A stretch of 64,000 nucleotides of DNA from Apostichopus japonicus. Taxonomy: Eukaryota > Echinodermata > Holothuroidea > Aspidochirotida > Stichopodidae. Positions 23,223 through 35,100 of the stretch are shown here, one piece after another. Where the stretch lies: positions 31,014,666-31,078,665 of the forward strand of contig NC_092579.1 in the NCBI RefSeq assembly GCF_037975245.1. The letters run 5' to 3'. The notes below the pieces were generated by a model. The model ran no database searches. It saw only the letters and a program-made list of their open reading frames with translations, and had not been told where the DNA came from. A program made the position numbers and the translations under genes. Within the stretch, counting starts at the first letter, position 1. Every line of letters begins with the position of its first letter.

Positions 23223-23699
23223 CTCAAAAGAAGATGCCGTCAATAAGGCTTTCACTGTGACCAATCCAAAACATAGTACCACACTTTCGTGCATTGGTCA
23301 GTACAGGGACTACAGTTCCATACCCATAACAAATAATGTGCCTGGAGAATCCATAGCCAGGAAGATGGAAGGTGCAGTATTAAAGGTGAGCTCAAATAGT
23401 CCATGAATCCAGACTCTGAAATAGATGCAAAGAAAACAGCAATGTGATGAATTACGTAAGAGAGGCAGAGCATACAGATGGAGGAGAGCACAACTCAGAG
23501 AGAGAACATACAAGCTACATGATAGAACTAAAAACATAAACCAGTCCAGTATCTATAAGAAAGATCAACTGATTCATGACCAGTTACTCTAGGATGAAAA
23601 ACTACACTGATGATGAAGATGACAATATTTATCAATGATGCCAGTAATTTGTAAACTGAGTCTATCCACACTCACTGTTATGAGTTAAAACAGTATCAC

Positions 23700-24108
23700 T
23701 CACTCAGGGAAGTAGGCAATCAAGCTGATGACCATAAACTTGGCAAGTGCCATCAAACTTTCAAGGCTTTCTGCTGTGTTGCACTGCAAGATACTGTTGA
23801 GAGATGTGACACCTCTCTCCACATGTAGGCTGTTGTGGCATATGTAGATGTCAAATGGTTTGGTCCTTAAGATTTCTTTACTTTGCACAATACTTTGAAG
23901 AGCATATATGTCAGAATGTGGACTCTGCTGCCTCTTCTCTTAGCTGCCAGGGTTAGCATTGTGAAAATAATGCCATATGATGGTGCCCCTGGCATACTGA
24001 TGGTGTAGGCACCTGTCCACATTCTGCATCCCCTTGTGCCACTTGCTGGGGCTGATGTATGGTTTGCCAACTTTTCGTTTATGTCATCAGCCCATGCCAT
24101 CTAATCTT
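23700..24108 (-). pseudogene. His-Me-finger (HNH-type, zf-His_Me_endon-like) nuclease fragment, frameshifted
   Basis: The minus strand reads MAWADDINEKLANHTSAPAS then GTRGCRMWTGAY, YGII, RGSRVHILTYML. After a one-base frame change near 23885 it continues KPFDIYICHNSLHVERGVTS. Order and spacing fit the C-x-x-W-T-G ... Y-G ... V-H-x-x-x-Y-M-L ... I-C-H-N ... H/C pattern of zinc-stabilised His-Me-finger endonuclease domains, which occur in homing nucleases and in many animal transposon-linked genes. The frame change and the lost residues after ICHNSLHV make it inactive as it stands. The host element is not identified. Confidence 0.5.
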
Positions 24109-24708
24109 GGTCTGACATTGTAAAGGTGTGAGCTTTCCAGTTCCATATGTCTCAATGTATATAGGCCTATGCTTATTCTGAATGCAGCTTGGGCTCAGTT
24201 CAGCTGATACTTAAACCACATTGAGTAGTACTGTATGCTTTTAAACTTCTGACTGTCGCTTTTGCTCTGCTAGGCACACTGCACAGAAGTAGGCTACTCA
24301 TCAGATTTACGACTTCACTATCAAATAAGCTACATGTACTACTTAGTGAGTGTAAGTCTGTGATGGTCTAAGCTCTGAGGTGATGGGTATTACTTTCACT
24401 TTTCCCCTTTGAGGTAGCTGAGAGGTTTTTCACACCTACCCATGCAATCATTCCATTCTTTATCATAAAGTTGAAATTTGATTTCTTCTTGAATATGAAA
24501 CAATTTCCTAATTTGAAGTTGCTAACTCTTCAACCTGAACAACTTGTTTCTGTTCTTTTAAGGTGAGGTCAAAGGTGTGAGGAGTTCATAAATACTGCTT
24601 TAGTTTCACGACAATAACTTCTATCTCACACTTTGTTCTAAAACTGCAGTTAATCATTTCGATTCATTCATATAGAGTATATTCAATAAAATGTTGTTGC
24701 AATTTTAC

Positions 24709-24781
24709 CTTTCGGAAAGCGGTCCATTACGTCTAGTTTATCTTCACTCACTTCCCAAGTGCAATACAAAATATGAGCCAT
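24709..24781 (-). CDS. possible first coding exon (MAHILYCTWEVSEDKLDVMD)
   Basis: An ATG in good context (CAACAATGG) opens 24 codons, MAHILYCTWEVSEDKLDVMD then RFPK, followed by a donor GTAAAA in phase 1. The phase fits the tentative exon at 23222 and could make this the start of the unknown gene. It could equally be the start of the neighbouring nuclease relic. Confidence 0.3.
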
Positions 24782-24969
24782 TGTTGACTAAAGTTGCAGG
24801 GTCTGGCATAATTATTATTGTGTGACAATGCTGGCTGATTTAGACACTGTACTGTCTGATGAAAAAGAAAATGAATGAGATTACAGCACATTGAAATACT
24901 GTTGTGAAGCTAGTAATGGTGTTGTTGGAACAGCAAAGTTGATTTTATCAATATCTATAAACATCTTAG

Positions 24970-25840
24970 CTGTTAACATCTGCTTTGAATAATGGCAAAG
25001 TACAGTGATAAGTAGAACTCTGGCTTTCTTATAATTAATGTATTGTATGACTCTACAACATCATATACATGGCATTCCCTATCAAAGCAATCAGTGTCCA
25101 TTTCTTGCACAATGAAATAGCACTTGAAAAGGTGAAAAAAACATAGTTTGAAATAAAGCATTAGATTTATAGTTGGCCCCATCACAATAGTCCATCACAA
25201 TATCTGGATTCCTACACAATTGATCATTAACCACATGAATGTTTGGACAATCTTTCACATCAACCCGATTCAGCTAAATCAGTTTTAACGATTCGATCTC
25301 TTTCAATATCTAGAAGATTTGAGTCAAAAAGTTTCTTATATTCATTAGAAACTTCATCTAAACTTGTTCTGGGTAATTTGTGATTTCTCCCATTTCATTA
25401 TATGTATTTCACATGGCTGTATATATATTAACTTCTGTGCTGATTTGGCAAGTGGGAACCTGGATTACTTATGTCAGCTCCATATTTGGGAATATCAGAA
25501 CCATTATCTTCACTACTGATGGGAATTTGTATGACCACATCATTCCTCATAGCCAAAGTCTCACCCATATGACAGTTGTTATGAACCTTTTTTAAATGTT
25601 TCTAAAATGAACCAATTGTACATGTTAATCTTCTTACAACTGTTTATTCAACATCTATGAGAAAAGGTTTCCTCATGTAAGTGTATGGGGTGTCAATGTT
25701 CCAAAGATTATTGAACCTTTCTGTCCAGCACATATTTTGGGCATTTATATGTAAAATTCCACCTGTTTTCTGCCATACTTCCTCTGTTGGAAATGGTGTA
25801 GTGCAACCCTGCATTTCTGTACTGTAAAGAAAGAAAAAAT
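24970..25840 (-). pseudogene. degenerate coding sequence with a C2H2-like motif
   Basis: After a strong acceptor (TTTCTTTCTTTACAG) the minus strand gives TEMQGCTTPFPTEEVWQKTG and NAQNMCWTERFNNLWNIDTP. It then continues in the same frame across a TAA and a TAG into LTCTIGSF.KHLKKVHNNCH, which resembles a C2H2 finger, and RNDVVIQIPISSEDNG. Further down, SLDEVSNEYKKLFDSNLLDI and FDRECHVYDVVESYN appear in other frames. It looks like one decayed protein-coding element of unknown type. Confidence 0.35.
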
Positions 25841-26036
25841 AGATAACTAAAATCCTGGTTATCAGTACTGAAGGGCTCATTTATTAAAATTACAACTCAT
25901 TATTCTTAATCGTAGTTCACCATAAACATAGATTGAAAAACAGATCTTGTCTCTTACTATTTTTATAACCAGAACTGCATGTGGATTCCTAACATAGTTA
26001 ACGATCAGCTATCTGCAGTATTCTGTTCGTAACTGA

Positions 26037-26320
26037 GTGTTTGTGTAATGCGGCTGAGCAAGAGTCTTTCCAGTAAAGCTGTTGGAAAAGGGAAGATCAC
26101 TAATGGAGTAAATGAAAAGAATTAAATGATACCTTAAATAACTGTTGACTAGCCGATAAACATATTTATATTCTTAAATGCAATTTCCCCAGATTAGTGA
26201 TAGTAATATACCTAACATGTGTTCATCCGTGGGTGCGAAAGCAATTATTTACTCTGTCACTGTGAATTTCCCTCATGCAGTGGCATTGCTGGCACGACTC
26301 TTGCTCAACCGTGTTCGTGT
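26037..26320. repeat. short inverted repeat pair
   Basis: ggctgagcaagagtc near 26051 is answered by gactcttgctcaacc near 26298, with weak similarity extending outward. It could be a small foldback element. Confidence 0.3.
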
Positions 26321-26455
26321 TACATTTGCAAAGATAAAGTTAAGCTTACCGTCTAAAAGGTTAAGTTAACCTTCTAAAGTTCTAGTTCAAAAAGGTTAAG
26401 AAGGTTGGCTTCTGCAATTGCGTAGGCCTAAGCACACATACATTATGCTTGACCC

Positions 26456-27010
26456 TTTTAGTTTAGTTTAGTTTAGTTTAGTAAAGAAAAAGGATCAGGA
26501 GGGACACTCAAGTCCCCATCAAAGACCCTATAGGAGAGGGAAGAAAACTGATGACACAAACGATCAGACCCGATTACAATGCTTAAAGTGCTTGTCCAAA
26601 GCATTCTTAAACCCATTCACACTACAGTACTTGCAAAGTACAACTTTCTCAGGCAAACCATTCCACTCATTCACAACCCTATTAGAAAAAAAGTTATGCC
26701 GAAAATTAATGCTTAACTTTGTGACCTGTGGAGTTTAAGACAATGAAATCTGGTACAGCCACTATTAGCAAACATGAAAAAGTCAGTGACTATCAAGATA
26801 CTTAATCAAGATATCACTTTTATGAAACCTACGTTTGAGTTGAATCTTGGACTTGGGTCACTGCATAATCTAGATCTATGGGAAAACTGTCCATGAACTT
26901 GTGTTTGAGTTACTTTATTTCTCGGAAATTTAGTGACTCTATCCCTGACTCGTTGCATAACTGGTAATAGTTCCTGAAAACTCCACATGAATTGAATATG
27001 GACCACTGAA
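26456..27010 (-). mobile_element. LINE 3' end with (CTAAA)n tail
   Basis: The minus strand reads FFSNRVVNEWNGLPEKVVLC then YCSVNGFKNALDKHFKHCN, the C-terminal motif of many CR1/Jockey-group RT proteins (FFs.RvvneWN.LP...v..FK..LD). Upstream, VMQRVRDRVTKFPRN (about 26950) fits the region after the RT thumb. Downstream comes a short 3' UTR with a GGGAC...GTCCC hairpin (around 26490) and the tail, seen on the plus strand as five TTTAG units. Confidence 0.7.
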
Positions 27011-27239
27011 TCAAGAACTACTGGAGACTAATAATTCTTCACATCCTTAGCTAGATGAAGTAATGGTTTCTAATACAAACGGTATACTTTATCAATCCCG
27101 TTCTTGAACCATTGACCAGAAAATTGTGTCCTTTCTGGAGAGAAGTATTGAAGGAGAACCGGACTGATGGTGTGCTATTTATAAATAATCCCTCTGCCTT
27201 ATACAAATACTAAGGTGTTTAATTAAAATAATAGTGAAT

Positions 27240-27960
27240 TGCACATAAAGCACTTAAGGCGACATCTTAATGTCGTCCTAGGTGAATTTAACTCTTTTCA
27301 CAACACTTAGGACGACATAGCATAAATAAACATTTAGGGCGACAGTGGTGATTTAGTGTCATTTCGTCACACTGGACCATTGTTCTCCAGTATGTGCACT
27401 TTTTATAATAATCTCTTTGCAAAGTACATATAGCAAAGAATACAATTAACTAGTTAATTAATTACACATATACATGTCACCCTATGTGAAATTAACTCTT
27501 TCCACAACACTTAGGGCGACATTTGCGACTTAATGTACAGTAATTACTTCGCACTGGCCCATTGTTAGGACTCCAGTATGAGTTGTAATTATGATAGTCC
27601 CTTTGCTAAAGACATATAGCAAGGAATTTAATTAACTTATTAATTAATTCCACATATATATGTTGCCCTTTGTGAATTTAACTCTTTCCACAACACTTAA
27701 GGCAACATTGGCGATTTAATGTAATTACATCACACTGGACCATTGTTAGGACTCCAGTATGGGTACTATTTATAATAATTCCTCTGCAAGTACATATAGC
27801 AAGGAATTTAATTAACTAATAAATTAATTACACATATACATGTCGCGGCATTTATTGTCGCCCTATGTGAATTTAACTCTTTCCACAGCATTTATGGTGA
27901 CATAGTATAAAAACAACACTTAGGGCAACAGTTGTGATTTAATGATTCCCATTGAACACA
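27240..27960. repeat. ~195-bp satellite, about four diverged copies
   Basis: The block gtgaatttaactctttccac aacacttagggcgacat recurs at about 27281, 27487, 27672 and 27868 (spacings 206, 185, 196). Shared companions are cactggaccattgttaggac and acatatagcaaggaatttaa. The unit length is close to one nucleosome repeat. Confidence 0.8.
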
Positions 27961-28525
27961 ACTGGCGATAAAACAAATAAATGAATTAAATGTAATTAAG
28001 TCACACTGGACAATTCTATTCTACTTTATCAGTAGTAGTTACTGTATCTAATACAAGAATCGGGCTAGGAACATATGGCGCATGCGCTTCCATTTTGTGA
28101 CTTAAAGATCTATATGACACTGTTTGATCTTGGTTCTTCTGTTTAAATTAGTGGTGCCCCAGAGTGTAGGTTACTGGCTGGTGGATACTGTTTATAATGT
28201 CGTAGGGAGGGTGGCTTAGGGGGTGCCTTAACTGGCAAGAGTTCGTCCGGCAATGTGGAGGTAGAGATGCACCTAGATTGTTTATAGCCCGACTCCATGG
28301 TGGACTGCAGCTTCGGGTGGGTCTATTTTCCAGGATAGTTTTTAGTCAGTGTGCCACACGTCATTAGTAACAGGAGAATAGATCAATTTGTTCAAAACGG
28401 CCAAATGTAGGGCCCTGCATGTGCCAGATTACATGCTTAATCCTACCCAGATTTCTCGGAGAGTATGGAATAACTATGGAATAACGGCGATATCCACTCT
28501 GGAGAGTGATGACACTACATTTATT

Positions 28526-29129
28526 GATAACTTAATCTCCCCCTCCCCCCTCCCTATAGGAGCAATCAGTAAAGTCTAATAGGTAATGTACATTTAGGAT
28601 TCTTCCAGATTTTACTGGTAATTCTGATCACAGTGGATTTGATAACTTAATCTCCCCCTCCCCCCTCCCTATAGGAGCAATCAGTAAAGTCTAATAGGTA
28701 ATGTAAGTCTGCAACAATGCTACCAGTGTGGGTACATTTAGGATTCTTCCAGATTTTACTGGTAATTCTGATCACAGTGGATTTGATAACTTAATCTCCC
28801 CCTCCCCCCTCCCTATAGGAGCAATCAGTAAAGTCTAATAGGTAATGTACATTTAGGATTCTTCCAGATTTTACTGGTAATTCTGATCACAGTGGATTTG
28901 ATAACTTAATCTCCCCCTCCCCCCTCCCTATAGGAGCAATCAGTAAAGTCTAATAGGTAATGTACATTTAGGATTCTTCCAGATTTTACTGGTAATTCTG
29001 ATCAAAGTGGATTTGATAACTTAATCTCCCCCTCCCCCCTCCCTATAGGAGCAATCAGTAAAGTCTAATAGGTAATGTACATTTAGGATTCTTCCAGATT
29101 TTACTGGTAATTCTGATCACAGTGGATTT
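28526..29129. repeat. 115-bp tandem array, five nearly identical units
   Basis: Units begin gataacttaatctccccctc at 28526, 28641, 28785, 28900 and 29015. They are almost identical; the second is 29 bp longer (gtctgcaacaatgctaccag inserted). The uniformity implies recent amplification. Each unit carries a pyrimidine tract ending in tatag and, 23 bp further, a gtaatg. Confidence 0.9.
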
Positions 29130-29146
29130 GGTCTGGCTTGTCCTAC

Positions 29147-32100
29147 CTGCAACATCATCGTCCTGAGAAGGGTCAGCGGGACAGGCTTTATCATCCCTGG
29201 TTCTGAAAAGTGATGAAAAGTACTTTTATTTAGTTCAGCTGATTCCTCTCAAACTGACCTTCATGACATATCCAATGTATTCCAGGTCTGTAGAGAACAT
29301 GTCTAACTGATATTGTCAGTCTAGTACAACTGTTAAGTTGCTACGAATAGAACAAGACAATTGGCCAAAATCTGGCTAATCAGGATTTGTAAACCACATA
29401 ACACATTGTAACAATACATGTACAATAACTAAAAGAAATCTTACTGAAATGTTATTTACAGGTAGATATACTGTTCACCTCAAGCATATCCAGTCCAGTT
29501 AAAAATTGTCCAATTAGGTTGTTACATTGTTCTTAAAGACAATCCTAGGGGAAGAGAGGTGGGGGGGGGCAGATTGCATGATGAAACATTCAAATTTATT
29601 GCTTGGCAAAGAATAACATTGACTAATTATCTTATACTCCATAACTGATGGGTAGCACTGGTATTTCTCTGTGATTGCTGTGGACTTCAACTTTGTCTGA
29701 AAATTTGCAAAACAGCAGACAATCAATTATAGTGAGTAGGCTAATAAACCTTGATGCACATATGAAGGAGCAGGAAATGGCATGATGTACCCTAGTGGAT
29801 TATAAGACTGAAAACATTCGATGTGCAAGGTATTAACATGCAGCAGCCACTCCACTTAGTATGTAGACCTCATACAACATCATCTGCTATGGCTGGTCTA
29901 GGCTACAATTACATACAGTGTGTCCTAGCCATTATTAGAAAGGGCCAACGTACGGAAAGCGGAGAAGACCATGGCACTTGATGCTATGTCAAGTGAAAAT
30001 ACCCTCGACAGGGTCTAGTGAATGTTGCGTTTCAGCAAAACTTGAAGCTTTGTGAATACTGCACTTGTGTATGCAGTATGACATAGGAGAAGTTTTGGAT
30101 GGGGGCAATGCAGTTATACAGAAGGCAAAGGGTAATATTTAGAAGAACTCTGATAATATCACCTAAGTTTGACTCCATCAAGGTTTACAGTATTACAGAG
30201 CACAGTTAAATGTGCTTCAGAGACACAGTCATTGTCTTACACTGTTTTTGCAACTGATATGTTTATAGTCTCTGCAACAGCACTGCATGGATGAGGAACT
30301 CATTAAGCTGGTTAAACATCAGGTTACCAATCATGTAGTGAGGGCTAGGGTTAAGTTGTGGAGGTAGATGTCTGGTTCAGTCCCCTTGTATAACATTTTG
30401 AACTATTCTGCTCCTATGGGTCCTAGAAATTCAAATTAAAAATTGTAGACTTCCACATCTGACTGGAGTGTTAGCTCAGTGGTTAAAGCTGGTGCCTTTC
30501 AATCATAAGGTCCCCGGTTTGAGTCACTCCCAGATTAATTAATGTATGTCTTCCAGTTACAGAGTTGTTGACAATTAACAATTCATAATCATGGACGTTA
30601 AATATAAATGTAAGAGACTGACTTCGGTCACCTTGCGGCTTTGTGAAGCCAATGATGGCTTCTTCGCGAGTTCCTGCTTGCAGCAGGATCTAATATACAT
30701 ACATACATCTGAAAGTTTACCTTTGGTGTTCTTTTGCCTGTGCCAGTGCCATTCTAGCCAAGCCTTATGCTATATATATGAACAGCTATCAGTCCAAAAG
30801 TTGTATCAGATGGTACTTTATTTGGGGCAACTTTGCTGTGCAGAATGGTTTTCACTTATATGTGAAACATGTAGTCCAATCCAAGAAACATTTGATTTTT
30901 TATGTTTAATTTTTGAGGATGTTAAAAGTAATCCAATCTTTAATAAATCGATTAGGTATATTTGGTACCATAGAATAATGTACAATGTACTGTACATGTT
31001 TCCATCATGTTAGACCATTATCAAGTACAACTCAGTGTGTTAATTAATGTACCTGCATATGCAATACCAAACAAAAACAATGTTCCAATCGCAAAAATAG
31101 AAAGCAGATGTATGGAACATTGGAACAGCTATGAAACTCTGTATTACATGAAGCTATTACATAGAATAGGCACTCACCAAAACCTCAAAAACATTTGTGG
31201 AAAGTGAAGTTCCAAAACATAGCTGCAGCTGACTAAATATACACTATAGCTTTGTTTTTTTTTCTGATAGTTTAGTCTTTTTTCTCTTCTCTGATGCCGG
31301 TGGAGTTGAAGTTGACCACCCGTTTCCTGCAGAATGACGAAACAGAGAATTTTGCTTCTAAAATGCTAAGTCTCTCTCTGAGCTGTTAAGATTTCTGCAT
31401 TAAACAGCAAAGAAGTACATTTTTACCATTTAAGAGTTGCATATAAGATAAAACTGACATCTTGTCCAAAAAGAAAAGAAAAAAAAAAATCAAAATTGCT
31501 CTGCTGGGGGAATAACGAAATATGAAATGGAAGACAAGCAACATTTTCAACCTTTCTTCAAAAAATATTTTCCATGATTACTTTTGGTTGTACTTCACTT
31601 ATTTTGGTCATCTTGGCCTTGTGGTAACACTATCCCAGGTCATGAAAAATAATTTCAGACTTTATAATAATAATTTGCACAGTAGGATCCTCCCAAAATG
31701 TTTTGTAACTCTGCCTGCATGTCTTACTTAAGGAAAAAGGACTGTCATTTTAACAGCAATTGTGGTGCCACCTGAGGTCTCTGCTTATTTTACGAAAGAG
31801 ACATACCTCCCTGTAGAAATTTGTACAACCTGTCAAGTGGAGCACAGATGTTGGTATATTCTGAGACAGCTTTTCCTACCTTTCTTATATACTTATCGAG
31901 TTGTTGAGGAGAATCTAAAAATAAAATAGGTTCTTTGAAGTAATTTTTTTTCACAAGCATGGATACCAAAACACACAGTTTGCTGATGCACCTCCCCCTC
32001 CACCACTCCCCCAGCTGGTTACTGGTTTTGCTGTGAAGTGATTAATTGCAAAGAATTAAATTTCAATGAAAAAAATGTAATCTGGGGTTTTGACAAATAA

Positions 32101-35100
32101 CAAACAAAGCAATGAAAGATGTCAACAAATGATTTATGTGCCCATTTTACTGTAACCCTTTGACATGCAGTAGGCACATTATATAGCTAGTGAAGAATTT
32201 TCAAGCATTCAGGGCTTCTTTCTTTGAACTATTGTTTTTATTTTTGCATGAAATGACAGATATAATTGCAATACATATGGCCTTCTGACCTATGCATGAC
32301 ACAAGGGCCACAATATTTGCACCAAGTGGGAATAGAATTGGAAATAGAAAGTAAAAGTGATGTTGCTTGAATTGCTATCAAACATATCTTCATCATCTTC
32401 TGTCTCCCCATTCAAAATATTGGGTTGACATGTCCTCCCCCCCCCCACGGTCCCACGGTTCTTCCTCAAACAGTAATCCCACCATGAGTGGACTTGCCTG
32501 AACTCAGTCAAAAAGTATCTGGATCTGAGACAAGTATGACAAAAAGTCTGGATCCCAGACATCCAGGGTCCAAGTCCGAGACTACAGAAAATGGAGGTTG
32601 GTACAACTGCACTGCTATTCAACAGGTGACTTCTTGGGTAATTATTCATAAGAGACTGTTCGGTACTAAATAAAATCAGCAATGAAACAGCGACTTGAAG
32701 GAATTATACTAATACTCACCTCTAAGGTCACTACTCTCTCAGAGTCATCCAGATGCCCATGGACAGATTTTGCTGAGTCCTGAAAGAGAACAACAAGAGG
32801 ACTTGTAAAATATTTGTATTTTCATGCCCTTGTGTTACTTTAAAAGCAAAAATAGCAAGATTCTAGTGGATTAGATCTGACAACTTAAGAAGATTTAGTA
32901 AAGAAAATAATTTACTGGTGTTTGCACGCTGAGGTATGTTCCCAATATATCGAATAGCTCGCTTTTGTAAGACTGTTAGTTTTAGTCAGACAAAAAGAAT
33001 AGCCCCCAACCAAATGGTGGAACAATATGAAAGATGAGGAAGTATTAATGTGTTGTAAAAGTTGTAATGACATTACACAGTATATGGTACTTAACATTTG
33101 GAATAATAGCAACAGCACTTGCTACAGTTACGTAAAGTGAATGAATATGGTTAATTTGCCAAGTAAGATTTGCATCGATGGTGATTCCCAGAAACTTAGC
33201 ATTGTCGACTATATTGATTGTGATATTATTCACAAAGATCTCTAGATCCCACTTTTTGCTATATGATCCAAATACCACAATATTTGTTTTATTAATATTT
33301 AAAGATAATTTATTGGCTTTGAACCATTCATTGAAACAATTTATTTCGTTATTAATTTTATCCTGTACAAGTTTTGCATCTTTTCACGTGAAGAAAATAT
33401 TTGTATCATTCAGCTAATAAGAGAGCTCATGAATCCTGGTAAATGTAAGATGAATAGAAGTCATCCCAAAATGGAACCTTGTGGTACTCCACAATTTATC
33501 TGCAGGGGGTCAGAGCTACTATTAAATGAGGTGAACTGATGTAACTATTGAACCAGGAATGTGCTGTACCTCTGATACCATAATAAGAGAGCTTTGTTAG
33601 GAGACTGTTGTGATCAATTGTGTCAATGTCTTACTAAGATCAAGATTCCAACTGAGGTTTGTTTTTTATCTAAAGCATGAGAGATTTACAGCATCACTGA
33701 GAGCTAGCTGATCAGTTGAGTGACCAGGATGAAAACCGTATTGTCTGTTATATAGGATGATATTGTCTTCTAAGAAGTTGTGAATACAATTAAACATAAG
33801 GCGTTCAAGGAGATCAGAGAAGCTTGTTAAAACGGAAATTCGATGATAATTTACCAAAATGTCTTTATCACCATTTTTATGGATGGGAGTCACTTCTGCA
33901 GTCGTTAGCATGTCTGGGAAGACACCTGTACAAAAGACATGTTAAATATATGACAAAGAGGGTTAGCAATATGGTGAATAGTATTTTCAGCAATTCCAGG
34001 CCTAAAATCATCATACCCCGCTGATTTGTGCTGTTTTAGACAAGTAAGAGACACTTTAATAATTTCATCTTATTGGACTGGAAGTAGAAAAATTGATGAA
34101 CATTAAAGTCATTAGGTGGCAAGAAGTCTGTTGGATTAGAGTTGAGGGGACATGATTTGCCAGTGATGGCCCGATATTTACAAGAATGCTTAATTCATTT
34201 GATATATCTTTGGGTTCCCTTGCATTCCTGTAGATGGTTTTGAATGATGATGGATAGGAGAAAAGCTTTTTTTTTAAATTCCCTATGAGAGTATTTACTG
34301 TCGATTTGGAGTTAATTCCACTATTAGAGAGTTTTTCAGTAAAATAAAGGTTTTTTGGTATTCTAAGAACATTAGTCAATCTGTTGAGATATCTGGTATA
34401 CACTAATTTATCTGTAACTGTTTGGTGTATTAAATAATTTTTAAAAAGTTTATTTTTTCTTTTAATTGAAGTTAGAATGCCCTTTGTAATTCAAGGATGG
34501 TGTTTATATTTATGTTTATTATTATGTTTGATATACGAAAAACAATTATTAAAGGTAATGTTAAAGCTATCGAAATATATGCTATATGCAGAATCTGCAG
34601 TTGTTTGTTCATAGACCTGACTCCAGTCTGTATTGGCAATGTCATACATGACACAGTTTATGTTTTTAATACAATAGTTTCTAACATACCACCAGTTTGA
34701 TGGTTTGGGAGCTTTAGTGACTGGTTTCTTAAGGCATATATAGGAAACTGATCACTTAAAATCAGTTGTCAAAATACCTGACAATAAATTATTGTTATAT
34801 ACATTGGTTATATATAGTGTCATCTATAGCTGTCAAAGAAAGTGGGTTTGTTTATTAATACTGGGTAAAAGCCATTTGAATAAGTGACATTCAGGCAGTC
34901 TATAGAGTTACTTTTAAGAATAACAATATTGTAGTCACCGGTGAGATAGCAATGACAAGTTTCCTTAGACAAGATCTCCAATATATTTTATATTTACATA
35001 CCTTCATTGGTTTCTTCTTCAGTGAATGCCTCATTTTGGCCTGTATAAATAAGATATATTCATATAAGTGGATCATTGAGAATCTCAAATCCAGTAACTT

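Noticed and set aside
26456-26485. Telomere-like TTTAG repeats
   Set aside because: They directly follow a LINE 3' UTR in the correct orientation, so they are its CTAAA tail.
28526-29129. CRISPR-like array
   Set aside because: Unit-to-unit identity covers the full 115 bp; there are no spacers.
30463-30534. A functional tRNA gene
   Set aside because: The boxes are good, but the acceptor stem and anticodon arm pair poorly, and a SINE body, tail and TSD follow.
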